From: Bacteroidales bacterium
GTDB taxonomy: Bacteria > Bacteroidota > Bacteroidia > Bacteroidales > F082
Direction of reading: 5' to 3'
Length of the DNA stretch: 40,017 bases
Assembly (NCBI GenBank): GCA_015489465.1
Contig: WFZS01000176.1
Coordinates: 1-40,017 of the forward strand
The position numbers were made by a program, and so were the translations under genes. Shown here one piece after another: positions 6,955-16,160 of this stretch. Numbering within the stretch: the first letter of the stretch is position 1; the number at the start of each line of letters is the position of its first letter. The notes beneath the pieces are model-generated. The model had not been told where the DNA came from. It saw only the letters and a list, made by a program, of their open reading frames with translations, and did not search any database.

Positions 6955-8445
6955 TTACTGTTTTATCAATTCGGAGCTTAACATTTTATTATCATAGAAT
7001 ACTTGCAAAAGATACACACCCTTTTTTAGAGTGCCGATATCCAGATTTTTTGAACTTGTTTTCTTTTCCATAACCACTTTTCCGGTCATATCCGAAATCC
7101 GGACATCATAAGAATTCGCTTTTATATCAAGATGTACTATACCGTTAGCAGGGTTCGGGTATAATTTAAGATTATCGGCTTGTATTGATTTCACTCCCAA
7201 AAAGTTTTGGAACAGGTCACTTATGGAAAAATCAACATAAGGGTTCATATATCCCGGAGTTACCGTGTCGCTTCTAACCGAAACTCTGAATAAATCCATC
7301 TCGGGTACGTAAGTCATAAACTGATAATTGTGAGGCAAAGCGGAGTATTCTTTCATTATATCCCTGTTGAATTCCAAACTGATGTTGGTTCCGTCACCGA
7401 TGTGATTTTTAATACCGTTATATCTGAATCCGAAATGCATACTGTTATTACGTGCTATTTGATAATTAGCGGTATATAAATTTTCACCCGGAATACTGTC
7501 GGGATAAGCATTAGATCTGAAAGTAATATAAGGAACTGCCGGTGCAACCTCGGCAACCAAAGCTATCAAGCTGTCATTTTCTTCCGTTGACCTGGCAAGT
7601 GCGCTTACGATATATCCGTCGGCATAACCATGTTCTTGTTGCCGGCTGATGCAATAAGCCACATCCATTACATTATCCGCATTGTCCTGGTTAGGATCTT
7701 TTTGCTCGATAGCTTTACGCAAGGTAAACCAAATAGGTTCATAATGTTCGGTTTGAAGTCCGTGGTCATCATTGTCAACCATCATAAGCTGAAACACACC
7801 AATATTAGCATTAAAACCCGATAAAACGGATATCATACCCGCAAAACCTATTTGAGCCCACGGTTGTTCGTCTTCTTCGGAAGGAATGTGAATTACCATC
7901 GCCTGATTTCTAACCAATACCGGTAAAACGGTCCAGTCAATATGTCTTGTAACAACGGATTTTCCGTCCAGGTCGGTTCCCGCCGTTGCATCGCCCCAGC
8001 TCATTAAACTGGAGCATGCCACATTTACCTTGGTTGCAAAAATACCGCTTATATCCAATATGGAATTTGCTAACAAAATATCAACGTAATCCAGGTTAAG
8101 CGTATTGGTGTTAGTGGAATTCATTCCGTCAATAACACCTTTTGCTTCTACAACATAAACGCTGTCATAAGTAAACAGGTTGCCTGCGGCGATAAGACCT
8201 TTAACGTAATTATAAATAGCGTCGGAACCGAATGCAGGTTTTATATAATTTTGAACCAAATCGGTAATATGACTACCTAGAAGTTCACCTTGGGCATAAC
8301 CCCGTTCGTAGTGTGTGCCTTCTACTTTTATTACAATAAGGTTGTTAGTATCGGCATATATTACGCCGTGACCGGATTGGGCGGCAGCAGAAAAACTTCC
8401 TAAAAAAAGAAGTGTTACGACAAAAGAGTAAATAAATTTTTTCAT
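6955..8445 (-). CDS. C45-family (acyl-transferase-like) NTN hydrolase with T9SS sorting domain
   Basis: Secreted enzyme of the peptidase C45 / acyl-CoA:6-APA acyltransferase-like superfamily, which cleaves itself to expose a nucleophilic Cys and acts on amide bonds; the substrate is unknown. The ATG at 8445 is chosen because it starts a signal peptide (MKKFIYSFVVTLLFLGSFSA, cleavage near AAAQ); further in-frame codons upstream look non-coding and a promoter lies at 8484-8491. Residues 36-60 contain the family's EGTHYERGYAQGELLG. Cys144 in NVACSSLMSWGDAT is the likely nucleophile, followed by VVTRHIDW. The C-terminal 75 residues are a T9SS sorting domain (LKLYPNPANG, then GTLKKGVYLLQVF), so export and surface attachment by the type IX system is expected. 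It stands alone between repeat-rich gaps. Confidence 0.88.
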   Translation of the reverse strand: MKKFIYSFVVTLLFLGSFSAAAQSGHGVIYADTNNLIVIKVEGTHYERGYAQGELLGSHITDLVQNYIKPAFGSDAIYNYVKGLIAAGNLFTYDSVYVVEAKGVIDGMNSTNTNTLNLDYVDILLANSILDISGIFATKVNVACSSLMSWGDATAGTDLDGKSVVTRHIDWTVLPVLVRNQAMVIHIPSEEDEQPWAQIGFAGMISVLSGFNANIGVFQLMMVDNDDHGLQTEHYEPIWFTLRKAIEQKDPNQDNADNVMDVAYCISRQQEHGYADGYIVSALARSTEENDSLIALVAEVAPAVPYITFRSNAYPDSIPGENLYTANYQIARNNSMHFGFRYNGIKNHIGDGTNISLEFNRDIMKEYSALPHNYQFMTYVPEMDLFRVSVRSDTVTPGYMNPYVDFSISDLFQNFLGVKSIQADNLKLYPNPANGIVHLDIKANSYDVRISDMTGKVVMEKKTSSKNLDIGTLKKGVYLLQVFYDNKMLSSELIKQ

Positions 8446-8483
8446 GACTATTATTTTTGTTAACGAATTCTTATTAACACACT

Positions 8484-8491
8484 CAAATATA
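8484..8491 (-). promoter_or_regulatory. Bacteroidota -7 promoter box (TATATTTG)
   Basis: On the minus strand TATATTTG matches the TAnnTTTG consensus, 38 bases ahead of the ATG of the C45-family gene. No clear -33 TTTG was found at the usual spacing. Confidence 0.6.
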
Positions 8492-8588
8492 ATAAAATAA
8501 CCGTAATATTTATTGAGTGTCACTTATATGATTTGTCCAAAATTTCAAAGATTATCATGTTTTTAAAAGCTCTTTTTTGGTTAAAATA

Positions 8589-8776
8589 TTAACGGAAAAG
8601 TTTTTCCTGTAATAAACCGATTACACTAATGTCTTAGTCAATATCATTCCTGTGAATTACGTGTCAATCCCTTAACAATAACCGGTTAAACCGTATCTTG
8701 TTTCAGCTTCAACAAGTCCCGGAAACCGGCTTAACGGAACGGAAATGGTACTGACGTCACCCAATTCTACCGTTAT
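8589..8776 (-). pseudogene. DUF2442 gene remnant, truncated and frameshifted (copy 2)
   Basis: The minus strand reads ITVELGDVSTISVPLSRFPG, then LVEAETRYGLTGYC-stop. In a shifted frame it continues NDID-stop-DISVIGLLQEKLFR-stop. This is the same DUF2442 core as at 6169-6390 but with a frameshift and an internal TAA in place of the conserved Glu codon, so it is dead. Its 5' end begins exactly at the stop codon of the acyl-CoA synthetase gene on the same strand; the family's N-terminal residues are absent. Confidence 0.78.
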
Positions 8777-10545
8777 TATTTCCTTCTTCTTAAATTCAGT
8801 TCCGTGGAAAATTCTCTTTCAAAGAATTCAAATTCACCCGTTTTATTTTCTTTTTTAAGGTTTTCATCATAAGCTCTCAAATCTTTACGCATGACTTTAG
8901 CACTTATGGTTTTAGGAAATTCCGAAAGGAACTCTATTGAACGCGGTCTTTTGTACGGAGCCATATTATCCCTTATAAACCTGAAAATTTCAAGAGCCAT
9001 TTTCCTGTTTGGCGTATATTCGTCATTCAATACTATAAAAGCTTTCGGAACGATACGGTTACGGTCGTCAACGGTGGGAATAACGCCGACTTCAAGTACG
9101 GCGGGATGTTCTATAATTTCACTTTCCACCTCGAACGGACTTATTCTGTAATCAAGGCTTTTAAATACGTCGTCAACTCTGCCGACAAAATGGAAATAAC
9201 CCTCTTCGTCCATGTATGCCGTATCACCTGTAAGGTACCAACCGCCTTTAAATATGTTTTTGTTCAAATTGGCATCTTCGTAAGCTGTTAAAAGTCCCAA
9301 CGGTTTTACGGGATAGGTGGCGGCACAAATTTGTCCGTCTCTTCCCGGTGATACCTCATCAAGTTTTTGGTCTAGGATTTTAACTTCGTATCCCGGTGCC
9401 ACTTTACCTATTGAACCGGGCTTGGCTTTCATACCCGGGAAAGTTCCAATCATCAAAGTTGTTTCCGTTTGTCCGTAACCTTCTCTTAACTCAACACCCG
9501 TAAGTTCCTTTGCCATTTTACTGATTTCGGGATTAACTGGTTCACCGGCACTTACCATTTTCTTTAATGAAAGGTTATATTTTGTGAAATCTCTGGTTCC
9601 GAATAATTTCCATACACTTAACGGAGCGCATAAACTCGTAATCTTATATTTGTCCATAGCTTCCAGAACCTTGTCGGGGTCAAACTGGTCATACTTTAAG
9701 GTAAATGTGGTACAGCCGGCATTCCACGGAGCCAAAAAGCTGCTCCAAATAAATTTAGCCCATCCCGGTGAACTTATGTTGTAATGTATGTCATCGGGTT
9801 GAAGTCCCAGCCAATACATTGTGGTAAGATGTCCTACCGGATAATGGTGCGGATGCATGACGAGTTTAGGCTTTGAAGTGGTTCCTGAAGTGAAAAATAA
9901 AAAGAGGTTATCCGTTGAAAAAGTGATAAAGTTGGATTCAAAATCACTTTCATATTTTTTATATTCGTCATAATCAACCCAGCACGGAATATTTTCTTTC
10001 GTTTCGCAAGTGCAGTCCTTTTGAGGTTCTTTAATACATATTAAACCTTTAAGTCTGTAAAGGGCTTCACCCGCTCCGTCAATTTTATCGACATATTTTT
10101 GGTGTGCAACAATATATTTTACATTTCCGCTTATTATCCTGTCCGAAATGTCTGCCGGGGACAAAAGAGTGGATGCCGGAATTATTGAACCGCCTGCTTT
10201 CATTATTCCCAAAAAAAGTTCGTAAATCTCTACCGAAGCATCCATCATTAACATTACACGATCACCTTTTTGTATCCCCAAATCACTTAAAAAATTGGCA
10301 ACTTTATTGGAACGGATTCTCATTTCTTCGAAAGTAACCGATTCTTCATTGCCATCGGTGTCTGCAAATATGAGTGCCGTTTTATTATTGTTTTCCGCTA
10401 TGATATCAAAATAATCGGTAGCCCAATTGAATTTGGTTATTCTGGGCCATTTGAAACCTTTTACGGCTTCTTCATAGCTTTTAACATTTAAAATAAAGTC
10501 TCTTAAATCGAAAAATTTTTTTGCATCGTGTGTTATTTCTTTCAT
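8776..10545 (-). CDS. AMP-forming acyl-CoA synthetase (medium-chain / ACSM-like)
   Basis: Activates a carboxylic acid with ATP and CoA to an acyl-CoA; cytosolic, 589 residues. The ATG at 10545 (MKEITHDAKKFF) is preferred over an upstream in-frame codon at 10575, because the promoter box lies between them at 10573-10580. ANL-superfamily motifs appear in order: phosphate loop FFTSGTTSKPK, YGQTET, YLTGD, GRVDDVFKS, and the catalytic-Lys region PKTISAKVMR (commonly SGK; here SAK). The overall sequence (SSPGWAKFIWSSFLAPWNAG) resembles the medium-chain acyl-CoA synthetase branch. It is divergent from coaX and followed immediately by a DUF2442 remnant. The exact acid substrate cannot be told. Confidence 0.9.
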   Translation of the reverse strand: MKEITHDAKKFFDLRDFILNVKSYEEAVKGFKWPRITKFNWATDYFDIIAENNNKTALIFADTDGNEESVTFEEMRIRSNKVANFLSDLGIQKGDRVMLMMDASVEIYELFLGIMKAGGSIIPASTLLSPADISDRIISGNVKYIVAHQKYVDKIDGAGEALYRLKGLICIKEPQKDCTCETKENIPCWVDYDEYKKYESDFESNFITFSTDNLFLFFTSGTTSKPKLVMHPHHYPVGHLTTMYWLGLQPDDIHYNISSPGWAKFIWSSFLAPWNAGCTTFTLKYDQFDPDKVLEAMDKYKITSLCAPLSVWKLFGTRDFTKYNLSLKKMVSAGEPVNPEISKMAKELTGVELREGYGQTETTLMIGTFPGMKAKPGSIGKVAPGYEVKILDQKLDEVSPGRDGQICAATYPVKPLGLLTAYEDANLNKNIFKGGWYLTGDTAYMDEEGYFHFVGRVDDVFKSLDYRISPFEVESEIIEHPAVLEVGVIPTVDDRNRIVPKAFIVLNDEYTPNRKMALEIFRFIRDNMAPYKRPRSIEFLSEFPKTISAKVMRKDLRAYDENLKKENKTGEFEFFEREFSTELNLRRRK

Positions 10546-10572
10546 AATGATGAATTTTGGGTTAATACCTTT

Positions 10573-10580
10573 CAAAGCTA
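10573..10580 (-). promoter_or_regulatory. Bacteroidota -7 promoter box (TAGCTTTG)
   Basis: Minus-strand TAGCTTTG fits TAnnTTTG and lies 28 bases ahead of the chosen ATG (10545) of the acyl-CoA synthetase gene. Confidence 0.55.
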
Positions 10581-10666
10581 AATAGTATTTTTTTAAAATA
10601 CCAGGGTTTTTTCATTAAAGGTTGTTAATTATAAAGCTTTTTAAATAAAGATATTGGATGTAATTG

Positions 10667-10674
10667 TAAATTTG
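10667..10674 (+). promoter_or_regulatory. Bacteroidota -7 promoter box (TAAATTTG)
   Basis: Plus-strand TAAATTTG matches TAnnTTTG. It ends 18 bases before the TTG at 10693, which argues that coaX starts there and not at the in-frame TTG at 10654, which lies upstream of the box. Confidence 0.6.
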
Positions 10675-10692
10675 CCTGCTAAAAATGTAATT

Positions 10693-11424
10693 TTGAAAAG
10701 GTTAATAATTGACATAGGAAACACTCTCGACAAAGTAGCCGTTTTCGATAATGACAAAACGGTTTTTATTGATAAAGTTAAGAATCTTGATACCGTTGTA
10801 TTACAAAATATCTTTTCCGCATTTCCCGGTATAGAAAGTTCGGTAATTTCAGCAGTAAAAAGCTATCCGCCGGAGATTGACAAATTTATTGAACAAAAAT
10901 GTTTTTTGTTAAAAATAACCGGTAAAGTAAAATTGCCTTTTCGAAATTTATACAAAACCCCTGAAACTTTGGGTAAAGACAGGATTGCTCTTGCAACTGC
11001 CGGGGTAAAAAAATTTCCGGGTAAAAATGTTTTGATTATAGACGCCGGAACAACAATAACGTATGATTTTGTAAATGCAAGCGCCGAGTATCTGGGTGGA
11101 GGTATTAGTCCCGGTATAAATATGAGATTTAAAGCTCTGAATACTTTTACGGATAAATTACCGTTAATTACCGTAACGGAAGATACCGGTTTGATAGGAC
11201 GTGATACACGTACATCAATTCTTTCGGGAGTTTTGCACGGTATTTGTGCAGAAGTGGATGGTATTATAGACAAATACAAAAAACAATATGACAACCTTAA
11301 AGTTTTAGTTTCCGGAGGTGATCATATTTATTTTGTTAAAAAGTTAAAAAATAGCATCTTTGCAGCTCCAAATTTGGTGTTGGAAGGATTAAATGAAATA
11401 TTGAGTTTTAATGAAGATTTTTAG
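10693..11424 (+). CDS. coaX: Type III pantothenate kinase (CoaX)
   Basis: Phosphorylates pantothenate in the first step of coenzyme A synthesis; cytosolic, 243 residues. Type III motifs are present: DIGNT at residues 7-11, PETLGKDR (P..xGxDR motif) near 87, DAGTTITYDF near 117 and GGGISPGI near 135. No ATG fits. The TTG at 10693 gives MKRLIIDIGNT, the usual N-terminus, and lies just after a -7 box. The gene overlaps the next one (11411) by 14 bases, and heads a plus-strand cluster of envelope genes. Confidence 0.92.
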   Translation: MKRLIIDIGNTLDKVAVFDNDKTVFIDKVKNLDTVVLQNIFSAFPGIESSVISAVKSYPPEIDKFIEQKCFLLKITGKVKLPFRNLYKTPETLGKDRIALATAGVKKFPGKNVLIIDAGTTITYDFVNASAEYLGGGISPGINMRFKALNTFTDKLPLITVTEDTGLIGRDTRTSILSGVLHGICAEVDGIIDKYKKQYDNLKVLVSGGDHIYFVKKLKNSIFAAPNLVLEGLNEILSFNEDF

Positions 11425-12703
11425 AGCAATAGTATTTTTACTGTTATTGTCGGGAAGTATCGGAGTGTTGGCGCAAAGCAGCCAAAATAAAATAAACTCT
11501 CCTTATTCGGCTTACGGAATGGGTAATTTGAAAGGAAGGAATGTTAACGTTGTCCAAAAAGCAATGGGAGGTATTTCCATAGGTTATTCCAGTAATTTGT
11601 ATATCAACCCCAACAACCCGGCATCGTATGCCGTTTACGACTCAATGCATTTTATTTTTGAAACGGGAATAAAAGGTGAGGTCGGGAGTATAAGTAGCAT
11701 AAAAGGAACGGCCAATTCCAACAGTTTCACGTTGAGTTATCTTTTAATGGGTTTTCCCGTTACAAAGTGGTGGGCTTCATCAATAGGGTTGATTCCTTAC
11801 AGCGAAATAGGATATAATATTGATATTAAAATTGATATGAGCCAATACAATTTCGGTGATATCATAAATAATATTGAAGGAGAGGGAAGATTCAACGAGT
11901 TTTATTGGGGTAACGGGTTTAAAATTACAAAGGATTTTAGGGCGGGATTCAATATGAATGTTTTATTCGGAAACGCTTCGTTCAGCAAATTGATTTATTT
12001 TCCCGATTCTGTTTTTATTTTCAATACCAGAACAACCAAGGAATACCATTTGGCAAATATCGTTTTTGATTTCGGTGCTCAATACGATCTTCATTTAAAA
12101 AATAAAAATAAAATGACTTTCGGTTTCATTTACCAACCTACGGTAGATGTTAATGCCAAAAAAACCGAAATGTCAAAGACCTTGACAGGTGGTTACAATG
12201 ATGTTGATTTTGATAAAGACACAGTATATTACCACCCCGATTTGAAGGGGAAAATCGTGATACCGTATAGAATAGGTGGCGGCGTAACTTTTTATAAAAG
12301 TAATCTTTGGATGCTCGGTGCCGAATATGAGTTTCAAAAGTGGCAAGATTTTAAGATTTTCGGTGTTAAAGATTCTATTTCCAATTCATGGACGGCAAGG
12401 GTAGGGGGTCAAATTTCCCCGAAACATACCGTTCTTTCGCCACTGTATAAAAAATTAATTTACAGATTCGGAGGTACATACGGTTTATCATACCTTAAAC
12501 TTGACGGACACCAGTTGAGTGAATACAGTATTTCCGTAGGAGCCACCTTCCCGATACGCAAATCACGTTCAACTTTTAATATAGGAATCGAATACGGGGG
12601 AAGAGGCACAACACAATACGGCTTATTAAAAGAAAATTTTGTTAATTTTACCTTTGGTTTATCAATAAACCAAGTGTGGTTTGTAAAACGTAAATATCAA
12701 TAA
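11411..12703 (+). CDS. Outer-membrane beta-barrel protein of unknown function
   Basis: 430 residues with a signal peptide (MKIFRAIVFLLLLSGSIGVLAQ). The rest is rich in alternating hydrophobic/polar strands and aromatic residues typical of a membrane beta-barrel (for example SPYSAYGMGNL, NPNNPASYA, then a last strand NFTFGLSINQVWFVKRKY). The NPxNPASYA and YGMG segments recall FadL-like or porin-like proteins seen next to coaX in Bacteroidota. Substrate or role is not readable. Start overlaps coaX by 14 bases, implying translational coupling; the TPR gene follows after 30 bases. Confidence 0.75.
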   Translation: MKIFRAIVFLLLLSGSIGVLAQSSQNKINSPYSAYGMGNLKGRNVNVVQKAMGGISIGYSSNLYINPNNPASYAVYDSMHFIFETGIKGEVGSISSIKGTANSNSFTLSYLLMGFPVTKWWASSIGLIPYSEIGYNIDIKIDMSQYNFGDIINNIEGEGRFNEFYWGNGFKITKDFRAGFNMNVLFGNASFSKLIYFPDSVFIFNTRTTKEYHLANIVFDFGAQYDLHLKNKNKMTFGFIYQPTVDVNAKKTEMSKTLTGGYNDVDFDKDTVYYHPDLKGKIVIPYRIGGGVTFYKSNLWMLGAEYEFQKWQDFKIFGVKDSISNSWTARVGGQISPKHTVLSPLYKKLIYRFGGTYGLSYLKLDGHQLSEYSISVGATFPIRKSRSTFNIGIEYGGRGTTQYGLLKENFVNFTFGLSINQVWFVKRKYQ

Positions 12704-12733
12704 AGTAAATATCAATCAAATAAATAGAATATC

Positions 12734-14131
12734 ATGAAAGCGAAAATTTTGTTGGTAATAGCAATGATGGTAGCTGTAACAAGCTTGTTTGCAGGTGGAA
12801 AATCCGGTTTTGCAAATCTTGTTCCCCAAAAACAAGATATTCCGAAATTCGGTAAAGACAGTGTAAAGTGTGTAATGAATCTTTCGTTATACATAGAACC
12901 TTATAAATATTGGAAACAAAGCAGATATAAAAGTGACATAGTAAAAGATGCCATAAAACCCTGGTTATATGTTTTTAACAATTGTCCCAGAGCAAGTCAA
13001 AATGCTTTAATACATGGCGTTAAAATTATGGAATACAGGATTAAACATGCCAAATCCGAACAGGAAAAAGAAAAGCTTATTGATACTCTTTTAATGGTGT
13101 ATGATGCAAGAGCCAAGTATTTTCCTACTTATAAGGGACGTTCACAAATAGGTAAAATAATGGGTTATAAAGGTGTTGATTTATATAAATACCGTCCCGA
13201 TTCCTATAAAGAAGCTAATGAAATACTCCGAAAATCAATAGATGAACAAAAAGACAGAGCTTCCGGTTCCGTTTATATTTATTATTTCAGAACCCTTATA
13301 AGAATGGCTCAAAACGGTGATGTTGATCCGTCGGCAGTAGTAGATGCTTATGATGAAATAAGCGGTTATTTGGATTCTAACATTAAAAAATATAAAGCCG
13401 CCGGAAAACAAAATAAGGTTGAAATATATGAAAATATAAAAGGTTCCATAGAAAGTATGTTCGAACCGTTTGCAAACTGTGACGACCTGGTACGTATTTA
13501 TCAAAAGAAATTTAATGAAAATCCCGAAGATGTTGAACTTTTGAAGAAAATAACCGAAATACTCAGTAAAAGAAAATGTATTGAATCGGATTTGTATTTG
13601 AATGCCGTAGAAAATTTATATAAGCTGGAACCTACACCGGAATCGGCTTATTTGCTCGGTAAAATGTACTTGAAAAAGGAAAATTACGACAAAGCTTTGG
13701 AATATTTGAAACAGGCAACAAAGATGACCGAAACGGAACCTTTGTTCAACACATATATGTTCCTTGCCGACATTTACAGGTATAAAAATAATTACCAGAA
13801 AGCACGTGAAATGGCACTTAAAGCCGCTAAAATAGACCCGACAAAAGGTCAACCTTATGCTTTCATAGGCGATTTATATGCCGAAAGTGCACAAAAATGC
13901 GGTAATAACGATTTAACTAAATTGGATGCTTATTGGGCAGCTGTTGATAAATACAAAAAAGCAAAACAGGTTGAACCCGATCTTGCCGAACAGATGAATA
14001 AAAGAATTGCGGCTTACAGCAAGCATTTCCCTTCAAAAGAAACTCTTTTCTTCTATGGAATTGAAGAAGGTTCTCCGTATAAAGTAGGCTGTTGGATTAA
14101 TGAAAACACTATTGCAAGAGCTGCAAAATAG
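12734..14131 (+). CDS. Exported TPR-repeat protein
   Basis: 465 residues with a signal peptide (MKAKILLVIAMMVAVTSLFA). The N-terminal part (residues 30-270) is helical without an obvious family. Residues 295-430 hold tetratricopeptide repeats (ESAYLLGKMYLKKENYDKAL; FLADIYRYKNNYQKAREMAL; and a third ending DKYKKAKQVEPD). The C-terminus has KVGCWINENTIARAAK. Such proteins usually scaffold envelope complexes; its partners here are unknown. It sits between an outer-membrane protein and LptC in what looks like one operon. Confidence 0.8.
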   Translation: MKAKILLVIAMMVAVTSLFAGGKSGFANLVPQKQDIPKFGKDSVKCVMNLSLYIEPYKYWKQSRYKSDIVKDAIKPWLYVFNNCPRASQNALIHGVKIMEYRIKHAKSEQEKEKLIDTLLMVYDARAKYFPTYKGRSQIGKIMGYKGVDLYKYRPDSYKEANEILRKSIDEQKDRASGSVYIYYFRTLIRMAQNGDVDPSAVVDAYDEISGYLDSNIKKYKAAGKQNKVEIYENIKGSIESMFEPFANCDDLVRIYQKKFNENPEDVELLKKITEILSKRKCIESDLYLNAVENLYKLEPTPESAYLLGKMYLKKENYDKALEYLKQATKMTETEPLFNTYMFLADIYRYKNNYQKAREMALKAAKIDPTKGQPYAFIGDLYAESAQKCGNNDLTKLDAYWAAVDKYKKAKQVEPDLAEQMNKRIAAYSKHFPSKETLFFYGIEEGSPYKVGCWINENTIARAAK

Positions 14132-14152
14132 AGCCTGAAAGGTTATTTTAAA

Positions 14153-14725
14153 ATGTTTAAAATATTTTCAAAAAGCATCATTATAACTTTGTTTGTAATG
14201 ATGCTTTTTTCTTGTGAAAACAGTATTAAAGAAGTAAATAAATTTGCCGGGGATATTTACGATACATCAATGGGAATAAAAGCATATAATATTGAATACG
14301 TGAGGACCGATTCAGGTAAATTGCAGATGATTTTACGGGCTCCCGTGATGATTAAATATGAAGATAAAAAAAATCCTTATGCCGAATTTCCGGGAGGATT
14401 TGAAATATATATGTATGAAAACGATTCCGTAAAAAAAGCTTATGTACGCGCCAATTACGGAATAAATTATTCGAAACGTAAATACCTTGAAGCTCGCAAT
14501 GATGTTGTTGTAAAAAACTTTTTTACCAAAGAACAACTTAATACCGAAAATCTTATTTGGGATCAAAAAAAGAAAAAGATTTTTGCCCGTACATTTGTAA
14601 AAATTACCACTCCCGATAAAATTATTTTCGGAGACAGTATGCATGCCAATGAAGACTTCAGCAAAAGAACCATTTTTAACATACGCAGGTCTGAGATAGA
14701 TGTAAATGAACAGGAATACAAATAA
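14153..14725 (+). CDS. lptC: LPS export periplasmic protein LptC (lipoprotein form)
   Basis: 190 residues. LptC bridges the inner-membrane LPS exporter LptBFG to the periplasmic LptA strand. Here the N-terminus has a lipobox (LFVMMLFSC) in place of the transmembrane anchor of enteric LptC. The body has the LptC/OstA-like beta pattern: GIKAYNIEYVRTDSGKLQMI, FPGGFEIYMYENDSVKKAYV, RANYGINYSKRKYLEARNDV, IWDQKKKKIFAR, and a terminal IIFGDSMHANEDFS (GxGxxAxxD-like). It follows the TPR gene by 21 bases and precedes the CNNM gene by 9. Confidence 0.87.
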   Translation: MFKIFSKSIIITLFVMMLFSCENSIKEVNKFAGDIYDTSMGIKAYNIEYVRTDSGKLQMILRAPVMIKYEDKKNPYAEFPGGFEIYMYENDSVKKAYVRANYGINYSKRKYLEARNDVVVKNFFTKEQLNTENLIWDQKKKKIFARTFVKITTPDKIIFGDSMHANEDFSKRTIFNIRRSEIDVNEQEYK

Positions 14726-14734
14726 CCTTAACTT

Positions 14735-16012
14735 ATGAGTACCGACTGGATTTTAGTAATAATAACCCTTCTTTTTTCGGGATTCTTTTCCGGGCTTGAG
14801 ATTGCTTTTGTTAGCTCCAGCCGTTTAAAGCATGAGTTGGATTTGAAAAATAACAAAAAAGCGGCTAAAATACTTTCCCTCTTTTATAAAAATCCCTCAC
14901 GTTTTATAGGAGCACTACTGTTGGGTAACAATATTGCGCTTGTGGGTTACGGTATAGTGATGGCCCATATTTTGGAACCGGCAATTAAACATTGGCTGCC
15001 CGCTTCGTTAAATTCCGAATTCATTATTTTGCTGATACAAACAATTCTGTCCACGCTTCTTATTCTCGTTACTGCTGAGTTTTTGCCTAAAATTCTTTTC
15101 AGAATAAACCCCAACGGTATTCTGAATTTTTTTGCAATTCCCGTATGGTTATTTTACGTTATTTTTTATCCGTTAATACTTTTGTACATCGGTTTTGCCG
15201 AGTTTATCCTGAAAAATCTTTTCAATGTTGACATTACCGCCGACACTTACAAATTCAGCGCCGTTGACCTGGGAGAATATATCAACGATTATCAACCTTC
15301 GGAAGATGAAGATACCGAAGAAATTCAGATGATTCAAAATGCTATTGAATTTAAGCACGTCAAACTTCGCGATTGTATGATTCCGCGTACGGAGATTGTA
15401 GCTACCGATATAGAAACCGACATTGATTCGTTGATAAAACTTTTTTCCGACAGCGGGCATTCGAAAATTATGATTTACAAAGGTGATATTGACAAGATTG
15501 TCGGGTATGTTCATGCATACGATATGTTTAAAAACCCCGAAGACATTAAAAGTATTGTAAGAAACGTTGAGATATATCCCGAAACAATGCCCGCCAGGGA
15601 TGTGCTTAATGATTTTATAAAAAATCACAAAAGTATTGCCATAGTTGTTGACGAGTTCGGGGGTACATCGGGAATAGTAACCTTGGAAGACATTATCGAG
15701 GAAATATTGGGTGAAATAGAAGATGAATACGATATTACCGATGAAGTGGAAAAAAAGGTAAATGATAATGAATATATCTTTTCCACACGGTTGGAAATAG
15801 ATTATTTGAATAAGAAATATAATTTTAACATTCCCGAAAAAGAAGATTATGAAACTTTGGCTGGCTTTATTTTGTATAACCACGGTAGTATTCCTTCCGA
15901 AGGTGATTTAATAGAGATTCCACCTTATAAATTTGAAATTCTGAAAGCTCACGGAAATAGAATTGAAGAGGTTAAAATGATTTATTTAAAAGAAGAAACA
16001 AGTGAGGATTAA
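14735..16012 (+). CDS. CNNM/CorC (hemolysin-family) membrane protein with CBS pair
   Basis: 425-residue inner-membrane protein of the CNNM family (older name hemolysin family; GldE-like in Bacteroidota), linked in other bacteria to Mg2+/Co2+ homeostasis. Residues 1-185 are the DUF21/CNNM membrane domain (LFSGFFSGLEIAFVSSSRLK, GALLLGNNIALVGYG). Residues 210-335 are a CBS pair (MIPRTEIVATDIETDID; VVDEFGGTSGIVTLEDIIEE, the classic second-CBS motif). Residues 345-425 are a CorC_HlyC domain. It is the last gene of the coaX cluster, nine bases after lptC. Confidence 0.9.
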   Translation: MSTDWILVIITLLFSGFFSGLEIAFVSSSRLKHELDLKNNKKAAKILSLFYKNPSRFIGALLLGNNIALVGYGIVMAHILEPAIKHWLPASLNSEFIILLIQTILSTLLILVTAEFLPKILFRINPNGILNFFAIPVWLFYVIFYPLILLYIGFAEFILKNLFNVDITADTYKFSAVDLGEYINDYQPSEDEDTEEIQMIQNAIEFKHVKLRDCMIPRTEIVATDIETDIDSLIKLFSDSGHSKIMIYKGDIDKIVGYVHAYDMFKNPEDIKSIVRNVEIYPETMPARDVLNDFIKNHKSIAIVVDEFGGTSGIVTLEDIIEEILGEIEDEYDITDEVEKKVNDNEYIFSTRLEIDYLNKKYNFNIPEKEDYETLAGFILYNHGSIPSEGDLIEIPPYKFEILKAHGNRIEEVKMIYLKEETSED

Positions 16013-16114
16013 CGTTAATAGGGAGAATATTGAGTTTTATGATGATTTACAAAACTAACTTATTGATAATAAATTCTTATTTGCAAAATAATTTTCATAT
16101 TTCAACGGATATTG

Positions 16115-16122
16115 TATTTTTG
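16115..16122 (+). promoter_or_regulatory. Bacteroidota -7 promoter box (TATTTTTG)
   Basis: TATTTTTG fits TAnnTTTG, 38 bases ahead of the ATG of the PpiD-like gene, in the 148-base gap after the CNNM gene. This suggests the foldase gene has its own promoter. Confidence 0.55.
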
Positions 16123-16160
16123 CACCTTAATTTTTAAAAACACAAAAAATATATAAATAG

